Assembly: GCA_030748735.1 (NCBI GenBank) | Contig: JASMLK010000105.1 | Span: 1-55,685 of the forward strand | Reading direction: 5' to 3' | DNA: 55,685 nt | Source of the DNA: Myxococcota bacterium | GTDB lineage: Bacteria; Myxococcota_A; UBA9160; UBA4427 | Part shown: positions 50,841-55,685 of the stretch, in pieces | How the letters are laid out: each line of letters begins with the position of its first letter | How positions within the stretch are numbered: position 1 is the stretch's first letter | Notes under the pieces: generated by a model | Databases searched by the model: none | Told to the model about the DNA's origin: nothing | The model's input: the letters and a program-made list of their open reading frames with translations, nothing else | Made by a program: the position numbers and the translations under genes

Positions 50841-51314
50841 ATGAAGGACCGAGTTCCGATTCCCCAGGCGCGTGAACTGATGACGTCGCGCGTCGTTTCC
50901 GTCGAACCCAACGCCGACATCGTCGATGCGGTTCACCTGCTACTGAAACACGGGCATTCGGGCGCACCCGTCGTCGATGACGGCAAGCGCCTGCTGGGCG
51001 TGCTTTCCGAGCACGACTGCGTGCGCGTACTCGCCGAAGTGGTCGGCACAGGCTGGCCTCAGGGCAACGTCTCCGACCACATGTCGAAAGACATCGAAAC
51101 CGTCGAGGCCCGCGAAGACGCACTCGCGCTCGCGGCCCGCTTCAGCCAGGGCACCCACCGACGCGTCTTCGTGGTGGAAGACGGCAAACTCGCCGGCGTG
51201 GTCACGCGCAGCGACCTGCTGCGCGGCCTGGCGAAACTCGAAGAAGAGATGGGTCGGGGCAAGAAGGTGTCGACCTGGTCGATCATCGAGGGGCGTCGTC
51301 GCGACCTCGGTTGA
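50841..51314 (+). CDS. CBS-pair protein
   Basis: 157 aa from ATG 50841 (GAGG about 7 nt upstream); upstream Met codons in the same frame fall within the permease gene. CBS1 'ARELMTSRVVSVEPNADIVDAVHLLLKHGHSGAPVVDDGKRLLGVLSEHDCVRVL' and CBS2 'VSDHMSKDIETVEAREDALALAARFSQGTHRRVFVVEDGKLAGVVTRSDLLRGL'. The basic C-terminus overlaps the minus-strand PGPGW gene by 32 bp. It follows ftsH and the permease on the same strand, with a 77-bp gap. Confidence 0.88.
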   Translation: MKDRVPIPQARELMTSRVVSVEPNADIVDAVHLLLKHGHSGAPVVDDGKRLLGVLSEHDCVRVLAEVVGTGWPQGNVSDHMSKDIETVEAREDALALAARFSQGTHRRVFVVEDGKLAGVVTRSDLLRGLAKLEEEMGRGKKVSTWSIIEGRRRDLG

Positions 51315-51585
51315 GGTCGTTGCTGCCGTGATCGCGAAAATCACCTTGCCCCACGTCATCTAGTGGGGCGCCCTCCACGTCGAGCGACGCTTCGAGACTG
51401 GACGCGAGTTCCTTGACGCGACGGAGCAGCCGCCTCGCCCAGGCGAACTCGCCTGCCAGGATCACGATGCCCAACGGGATCACGATCGTCGCCGGCCCAG
51501 GCAGGACGAGCATCGCGATCCCTAGCACGATGATCGAAGCGCCGACCACGAGCGTCACCAGACGCTTCGCGTGCCCAGCCTGCAT
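51283..51585 (-). CDS. PGPGW-like small membrane protein
   Basis: 100 aa from ATG 51585. The hydrophobic hairpin 'LVTLVVGASIIVLGIAMLVLPGPATIVIPLGIVILAGEFAWARRLL' contains the family landmark L-P-G-P-x-x-x-(I/V) followed by 'A-x-E-F-x-W-A-R-R-L-L' of the putative transmembrane PGPGW family (PF09656). Two TM helices, then a polar acidic tail. Function unknown. Its start codon lies inside one arm of an inverted repeat shared with 51733-51756. It probably belongs to the minus-strand transcript that begins with the CBS gene at 52391. Confidence 0.8.
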   Translation of the reverse strand: MQAGHAKRLVTLVVGASIIVLGIAMLVLPGPATIVIPLGIVILAGEFAWARRLLRRVKELASSLEASLDVEGAPLDDVGQGDFRDHGSNDLNRGRDDAPR

Positions 51586-51756
51586 CTGTTACCAGACCTC
51601 TACTGCGGTGACACATCTTCGCACCGGCTCAGCACAAATCGACATCCCCGTGCTCGACGTGGCCACAGCCACGCCTCCGCGCGCGAACGCCGATTTCCGC
51701 TGACCCGCCACGAATCTGCACCACCTCGCTACGAGGCCTGGTAACAGATGCAGACT
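51577..51756. repeat. Inverted duplication of a 24-bp gene-start segment
   Basis: The 24 bases at 51577-51600 and 51733-51756 are inverted copies with 2 mismatches; the shared core is CTGCATCTGTTACCAG. The left arm contains the start codon and upstream region of the PGPGW gene; the right arm carries the same start-like sequence facing the plus strand. The 132-bp loop has no gene I can support. Possible explanations are an inverted duplication of a promoter/leader or a large cruciform/attenuator. Confidence 0.7.
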
Positions 51757-51761
51757 GAGGG

Positions 51762-51887
51762 TCAGCCGCACCGCCACCACATCGTCAGGAAGAGAACCGC
51801 AAAGCCCAGCCCGAGGACGATCCGCCGCCCGGTTTCACGCACGCGATTCGCCGGCCGCTCGGGCTCGGCTTCGTTTGGCTCGACCAC
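51762..51887 (-). CDS. 41-aa single-TM small protein
   Basis: GTG 51887 to TGA 51764, with TGAGGTAGG ending 3-4 nt before the start. The chain has a charged N-terminus (VVEPNEAEPERPANRVRETG), then a hydrophobic helix 'IVLGLGFAVLFLTMWW' and ends RCG. It starts 9 bp after the stop of the CBS gene on the same strand, so it is likely the second gene of that transcript. Probable small inner-membrane protein; no family recognised. Support is the RBS, the placement and the clean amphipathic/hydrophobic layout. Confidence 0.6.
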   Translation of the reverse strand: MVEPNEAEPERPANRVRETGRRIVLGLGFAVLFLTMWWRCG

Positions 51888-51896
51888 GGGCCTACC

Positions 51897-52391
51897 TCAA
51901 GTCGCCGCGAGGCGACCTTCCGCCACGAGTCGCGCGAGATCCAACGCCGTGACGATGCCCGCCAACTGGTCGCCTTCGACGACCGGCAGCCGATGGACCC
52001 GGCGTTCGAGCATGTTCTTCGCCGCCTGCTCGATCGGTTGCCCCGGCTCGGCCGTCGCGACGTCCGTGTGCATGGCGTCCTTCACGCAGAGCCGCGCGAT
52101 CCGCGCCCCGACCCGTGCTTCGGTGTCCGCCATGTGTTGTGCCGCCTCGTCAAGCGTGTCGTTGGCGGCGTCGTCGTACTCGTCCGAGAGTTGACCCTCA
52201 TAGGTTCGTTCCACAGCGAGGGTACGAATGACGTCGGACCTCGAGACGATGCCAACGAGCCGACCGCCATCGACGACCGGAAAACCGCTCACCCCACACG
52301 CGATCGAGCGTTCCTCGAACTCGGCGAGGGGAAGATCCGGAGCAATCGTGTGGACATCCGTGGCCATTGCATCTCGTACGTAGATCGTCAT
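51897..52391 (-). CDS. CBS-pair protein with long inter-domain helix
   Basis: 164 aa from ATG 52391 (GGGAGGAAG about 8 nt upstream). CBS1 'VRDAMATDVHTIAPDLPLAEFEERSIACGVSGFPVVDGGRLVGIVSRSDVIRTL' and CBS2 'VKDAMHTDVATAEPGQPIEQAAKNMLERRVHRLPVVEGDQLAGIVTALDLARLV', joined by about 45 acidic, helical residues (YEGQLSDEYDDAANDTLDEA). This layout is close to the CBS protein at 8640, which also has a long insertion. First gene of a minus-strand unit with the 41-aa membrane peptide. Confidence 0.88.
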   Translation of the reverse strand: MTIYVRDAMATDVHTIAPDLPLAEFEERSIACGVSGFPVVDGGRLVGIVSRSDVIRTLAVERTYEGQLSDEYDDAANDTLDEAAQHMADTEARVGARIARLCVKDAMHTDVATAEPGQPIEQAAKNMLERRVHRLPVVEGDQLAGIVTALDLARLVAEGRLAAT

Positions 52392-52590
52392 CGAGCACTT
52401 CCTCCCACCCCTTTGCTAGCTCCCCCTGCCGTGAGGTCAACTCGGGTGCCACGAGGTGCTGCTGGGAGCGGTGTGGCGAAGTGCCACCAGGAGAACTGCG
52501 CGATAGGCTAGTCGTTGAGGGCTTGCGCGAAACGCGACAGGGATCACGCTCTGTCTCCACACGCGAAGCCGCGAGGGGAAGCGGGGCCCG

Positions 52591-52926
52591 CTCAACGAGG
52601 ATGTCGTCGGCTACAACGAGTACCGGCAGTACTGCGCAGTCTGCCACGGGGTCTATGCCGATGGCGACGGACTCGTGGTCCCCGTCCTCAAGGTCGCGCC
52701 GACCAACCTCCGCACCCTCCACGAACGTCATGGCAGCCCCCTGCCGCGCCCGAAGCTGCGCGAGTACATCGACGGACGCCGCCCGGTGCTCGCCCATGGC
52801 AGCCGCGAAATGCCGATCTGGGGAAGGCGCCTCGGTGAAGGCTACCCGAGCCAGACCCCCGAGCTGAGCAAGCGCAACATCATCAACGCAATCCTCAACT
52901 ACCTCGAGTCCGTGCAAGACAAGTAG
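52591..52926 (+). pseudogene. Cytochrome c lacking its N-terminus
   Basis: The frame encodes 'GYNEYRQYCAVCHGVYADG' with the heme c motif CAVCH at 52633-52647, then 'VVPVLKVAPTNLRTLHERHG', 'LREYIDGRRPVLAHGSREMPIWG' (axial Met in REMPIWG) and ends 'NIINAILNYLESVQDK'. A mono-heme class I cytochrome c fold is complete, but the signal peptide and start are gone: between an in-frame TGA at 52516-52518 and the heme motif there is no ATG, GTG or TTG. Without export the heme cannot be attached, so this is most likely a pseudogene. A sequencing or assembly frameshift upstream is the alternative. Confidence 0.7.
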
Positions 52927-52964
52927 GTCGCCGAGCGGGTAGCAAGCGAGCGGGGAGAGCGTCG

Positions 52965-53027
52965 GTGGGTAGCCTGAGCCCGGAGCAGATCGAGCACTAC
53001 GACGAGCACGGCTATGCCGTCGTCCCT
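52965..53027 (+). pseudogene. N-terminal stub of a phytanoyl-CoA dioxygenase (PhyH) family gene
   Basis: GTG 52965 with GGGGAGAG 6 nt upstream opens 'GSLSPEQIEHYDEHGYAVV', the usual PhyH N-terminus (pattern L-S-x-E-Q-(I/V)-x-x-Y-x-x-x-G-Y-x-V-V). After 21 residues homology ends at 'PSPRRARS' and the sequence becomes the RBS and coding region of the MBL hydrolase at 53048. The rest of the gene, including the HxD iron site, has been deleted. The stub's translation could now act as a leader for the downstream gene. Confidence 0.65.
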
Positions 53028-53047
53028 AGCCCGAGGAGAGCGCGTTC

Positions 53048-53890
53048 ATGTTGCGATGGCAAATCGGAGACGTTCGGGTCACGCGAATCCAGGAACTGGA
53101 AGCCCCTGGGCTCAAGTGGCTACTGCCCGACGCCACGAAGGAAAACCTGGCCGGCATCGACTGGATCGGCCCCTACGTCGACGCGAACGGCGAAGGCATG
53201 GCGAGCGTTCATACGCTTGTGCTCGAAGCACCCGGCCGTACGATCGTGGTCGACACCTGCATTGGCAATGACAAAGCGCGCGGCATCAAGGGCTGGAACA
53301 TGCTGCAGACCGACTTCCTGGAAAGATTCGAACAAGCCGGTGCGGGCGTCGCCTCGGTCGACGCGGTCCTGTGTACGCACATGCACGTCGATCACGTCGG
53401 CTGGAACACGCGCCTCGTCGACGGGCGCTGGGTCCCGACCTTCGACAACGCGCGCTATCTGATGGCCAAGGTCGAATGGGAACACTGGAAGAACGAAGCC
53501 GACGGCGAACAGGGGCAGGTCATGGCCGACTCGATTCGCCCGATCTTCGACGCGGACCGCGTCGACCTCGTTTCGACCGATCACGAGGTCTGCGACGAAG
53601 TCTGGTTCGAACCCACCCCCGGCCACACACCGGGGCATGTTTCGGTTCGCATTTCGAGTCGCGGTGAAGAAGCCGTGATCACGGGCGACCTGATGCACCA
53701 CCCTTCGCAGATCGCGTGTCCCCACTGGTCGTCGAATGCGGATTCCGACACGGAACAAGCCCTCGCGACCCGGCGGGATTTCATTGCTCGCTACGCCGAC
53801 ACGCCGACGCTCGTGATCGGCACGCACTTTTCGGGACCGACTGCGGGGCGGCTCGTACGCGATGGGGACGCCTTCCGCCTCGATGCCTGA
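53048..53890 (+). CDS. MBL-fold metallo-hydrolase
   Basis: 280 aa from ATG 53048; GAGGAG is 9 nt upstream. The metal motif HxHxDH is in 'AVLCTHMHVDHVGWNTRLVDG', the second His site is in 'PTPGHTPGHVSVRI', the bridging Asp is in 'AVITGDLMHHPSQ', and the terminal His is in 'LVIGTHFSGPTAGRL'. No signal peptide, so cytosolic. The layout is that of the quorum-quenching-lactonase/alkylsulfatase-like N-acyl or lactone hydrolase branch of the superfamily; the substrate cannot be named. Convergent with the acyl-CoA synthetase (48 bp). Confidence 0.9.
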   Translation: MLRWQIGDVRVTRIQELEAPGLKWLLPDATKENLAGIDWIGPYVDANGEGMASVHTLVLEAPGRTIVVDTCIGNDKARGIKGWNMLQTDFLERFEQAGAGVASVDAVLCTHMHVDHVGWNTRLVDGRWVPTFDNARYLMAKVEWEHWKNEADGEQGQVMADSIRPIFDADRVDLVSTDHEVCDEVWFEPTPGHTPGHVSVRISSRGEEAVITGDLMHHPSQIACPHWSSNADSDTEQALATRRDFIARYADTPTLVIGTHFSGPTAGRLVRDGDAFRLDA

Positions 53891-53938
53891 TGGTGGGCTG
53901 CGCTTCGGCGACGGCGAAACGAAGCCCCGGGTCGAAGC

Positions 53939-55492
53939 TCAGACGATGCCCGAATCGTGCTTGCCCCAGTAACGGTCCTTCAGCAGGCGCTTGTAGAGCT
54001 TGCCCGTCGGAAGTCGAGGGAGTTCGGCTTCGAAGTCGACGCTCCGCGGGCACTTGTAGTGTGAGATGTGGTCTCGCGCGTAGGCGAGGATCTCGCGCTC
54101 GAGCGCCTCGTCGGGGGCAACCCCCTCGGCCGGTTGCACGACGGCCTTCACTTCTTCGCCCATCTCTTCGTGCGGTACGCCCACGACCGCCACGTCGGCC
54201 ACCTTCGGGTGCATGATGAGGACGTCCTCGATTTCCTGAGGGTAGATGTTCACGCCGCCCGAAATGATCATGAACGTCGCGCGGTCGGTCAGGAAGAGAA
54301 AGCCGTCTTCGTCGAGGTATCCCACGTCGCCGAGCGCCGTCCACGTGGGGTGGTGGGGATGCTGCACCGACTTCGTCTTGTCGTCGTCGTTGTGATAGCG
54401 GAAGGTCAACTCCGGGCGTTCGAAGTAGACGATGCCCGGTTCGCCGGCGGGAAGCTCCGTGCCCTCTTCGTCGCACACGTGGAGCACCCCGAGGATCGAC
54501 TTTCCGACCGTGCCCGGCCTCTCGCGCCAATCCTGCGGCTCGATGTGGGTGAGCCCGTTGAGTTCGGTTCCGCCGTAGTACTCGTAGATGATGTCTCCCC
54601 ACCAATCGAGCATCTGCTGTTTGACCGGACGTGGACATGGGGCCGCCGCATGGATCGCGCAGCGGTGCGACGAGAGATCGAAGCCTGCCAATTCGCCCGG
54701 ATCGAGCTTCAGCATGCGCGAGAACATCGTGGGCACCCACTGGCTATGGGTCACGCGATGGTCTTCGATCGCCTGCAGAGACGCCCGCGGATCGAACTTC
54801 GGCATCATCACCACGGTGCCACCGCAGATCTGGGCCGCCGTGCAGAAGCCGAGGGGCGCGGAGTGATAGAGCGGCGCGGGGGAGAGATAGACGGTGTCTT
54901 CGCCGAAGCCCCAGAGCTTCTGCTGAAGGCCGCTGTTCACGGCTCCGTTCTCGGCGACACCCTTGTCTGCAAGCGGTCGCGTGATGCCCTTGGGTCTTCC
55001 AGTCGTTCCCGAGCTGTAGAGCATGTACGCGCCGGCGGGTTCTTCGGCGAGGGGTTCCGGTGAAGACGCGGCGAGTGCCTTGTCGAGATCTTCGTAGCCC
55101 TCGACGCCTCCGTCTTGCGCGAGCCAGCGCTCACAGCGCGGGGCCAGTCCGGGCAGGCCTTCGGCGACTTCGGCCATCGCGCGCGAAGACACGACCACAC
55201 GTGCCTCGCAGTCGTCGACGATGTAGCCCGCTTCGTCGGCGGTGAGATAGCGATTGACCGCGGTCAGGTAGAGGCCGGAACGCAGGGCCGCCCATGCGAC
55301 ATCGAAGTAGGCGACGTGGTTTTCCATCAAGAGCGCAACGTGATCGCCACGCCGCAGCCCCTGGGCGTGGAGGAGTTGCGCCAGCCGATTCGACCGTTCG
55401 TCGAGTTCGCGGTACGTGCGCTCTTCACCCGTTGCAGTGTTGACGACCGCAGCCTTGTCGGGGTGGATACGTGCCCAATGACCGGGATACAT
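53939..55492 (-). CDS. Acyl-CoA synthetase (AMP-dependent synthetase/ligase)
   Basis: 517 aa from ATG 55492 with GGAGG about 8 nt upstream. ANL-superfamily motifs: P-loop YSSGTTGRPKG at 159-169 (A3), 'YEYYGGTELNGLT' (A5), 'GDVGYLDEDGFLFLTDRATFMIISGG' (A7/A8 with 'D-R-x-x-x-x-I-x-x-G') and the catalytic Lys in 'RLPTGKLYKRLLKDRYW' (A10). It activates a fatty, aromatic or steroid side-chain acid to its CoA thioester via an acyl-AMP. The enzyme would feed substrates to the crotonase and WS/DGAT proteins in the window, though chain specificity is unknown. Confidence 0.92.
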   Translation of the reverse strand: MYPGHWARIHPDKAAVVNTATGEERTYRELDERSNRLAQLLHAQGLRRGDHVALLMENHVAYFDVAWAALRSGLYLTAVNRYLTADEAGYIVDDCEARVVVSSRAMAEVAEGLPGLAPRCERWLAQDGGVEGYEDLDKALAASSPEPLAEEPAGAYMLYSSGTTGRPKGITRPLADKGVAENGAVNSGLQQKLWGFGEDTVYLSPAPLYHSAPLGFCTAAQICGGTVVMMPKFDPRASLQAIEDHRVTHSQWVPTMFSRMLKLDPGELAGFDLSSHRCAIHAAAPCPRPVKQQMLDWWGDIIYEYYGGTELNGLTHIEPQDWRERPGTVGKSILGVLHVCDEEGTELPAGEPGIVYFERPELTFRYHNDDDKTKSVQHPHHPTWTALGDVGYLDEDGFLFLTDRATFMIISGGVNIYPQEIEDVLIMHPKVADVAVVGVPHEEMGEEVKAVVQPAEGVAPDEALEREILAYARDHISHYKCPRSVDFEAELPRLPTGKLYKRLLKDRYWGKHDSGIV

Positions 55493-55685
55493 GAGAAGAC
55501 CTCCGAAGCGTGCTAGCCCCGATCCGTCATACCGGGTTGGCGAGAACCGCCTTCGGCTCGCGCCAGAGCACGCGCTTCGCGTCCGTACTCGACCGCGCTC
55601 ATCCTCACTTGGGTGAAACCCAAGCTCCGGTGAGCACGGCCTGCGTGCGGCCCCGAATCACGCACTCTGACGCGTTTTCTCACAA

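Noticed and set aside
51748-52194. Plus-strand frame starting in the right arm of the inverted repeat
   Set aside because: It is Arg/Ser/Pro-rich, has no family motifs and is antisense to the 41-aa peptide and the CBS gene.
55608-55624. Small hairpin CTTGGGT-GAA-ACCCAAG upstream of the acyl-CoA synthetase
   Set aside because: A 7-bp stem is easily formed by chance in this GC-rich sequence and it has no T-tract; no function can be argued.
1-55685. tRNA, rRNA, riboswitch, integrase attachment sites, replication origin
   Set aside because: I looked for cloverleaf and CCA-type ends, conserved rRNA segments, known riboswitch cores, att-like direct repeats and DnaA-box clusters, and found none I could support.

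Overview
The window is a dense stretch of high-GC bacterial chromosome with about 45 intact genes on both strands. I see no rRNA, tRNA, transposase, integrase, phage gene or CRISPR array. An RND pump with a periplasmic adaptor, an outer-membrane beta-barrel protein, lipoproteins and exported c-type cytochromes indicate a Gram-negative cell. Three wax ester synthase/diacylglycerol acyltransferases, two cytochromes P450, a Baeyer-Villiger-type monooxygenase, a crotonase, an acyl-CoA synthetase, two phytoene-desaturase-like oxidoreductases and a nitronate monooxygenase suggest an aerobic lipid- or steroid-metabolising organism. The family mix (DUF2855, DUF2270, DUF1214-like, DUF3570/DUF4266, a GrdB-like selenoprotein) reminds me of uncultured Myxococcota/Deltaproteobacteria-type genomes; this placement is inference from gene content only.

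Layout. 1-4.1 kb: the end of an epimerase-like gene, an SDR, a zinc-ribbon protein, a DUF1214-like lipoprotein, a DUF6176-like protein, a ppnP remnant and an FkbM-like methyltransferase. 4.3-8.6 kb: a two-gene RND efflux operon. 8.6-9.9 kb: a CBS-pair protein, a small tandem repeat and a small membrane protein. 9.9-18.4 kb: P450, membrane protein, SnoaL-like protein, BVMO, DUF2855 and a phosphotransferase-kinase fusion, interspersed with debris of a TetR regulator, two histidine kinases and an SDR. 18.6-22.3 kb: DUF2270, then a tightly overlapping operon DUF4266 - DUF3570 - thioredoxin-like - ApbE. 22.4-29.1 kb: MBL lipoprotein, nitronate monooxygenase, a decayed gene that keeps its terminator, crotonase, acyltransferase, the first WS/DGAT and a TauD stub. 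29.1-32.8 kb: three CBS-pair proteins around a potassium channel and a c-type cytochrome. 32.8-38.5 kb: FAD-linked oxidase, selenoprotein, phytoene-desaturase-like enzyme and a serine hydrolase. 38.6-44.7 kb: two tandem WS/DGATs, P450 and a second desaturase-like enzyme. 44.9-47.4 kb: a secreted protein with three tandem operator-like palindromes, a CbpM-like fragment and a tandem Usp. 47.6-52.4 kb: FtsH, an APC permease, two more CBS proteins, a PGPGW membrane protein and a 41-aa membrane peptide. 52.6-55.5 kb: a cytochrome c remnant, a PhyH stub, an MBL hydrolase and an acyl-CoA synthetase.

Three things stand out. First, the gene at 34466-35371 (minus) is a selenoprotein: an in-frame UGA is followed by a well-formed bacterial SECIS hairpin, and the Sec sits in a U-P-V-C motif. 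Second, the DUF4266/DUF3570/thioredoxin/ApbE operon looks like a complete but functionally unassigned cell-envelope redox system. Third, three near-identical GGGAAT-A-(A/T)TTCCC palindromes spaced about three helical turns apart lie upstream of a secreted protein of unknown function.

About ten gene remnants (ppnP, tauD, PhyH, cytochrome c, SDR, TetR, two histidine kinases, CbpM-like, and an unknown gene before a terminator) point to deletion-driven decay between intact genes.
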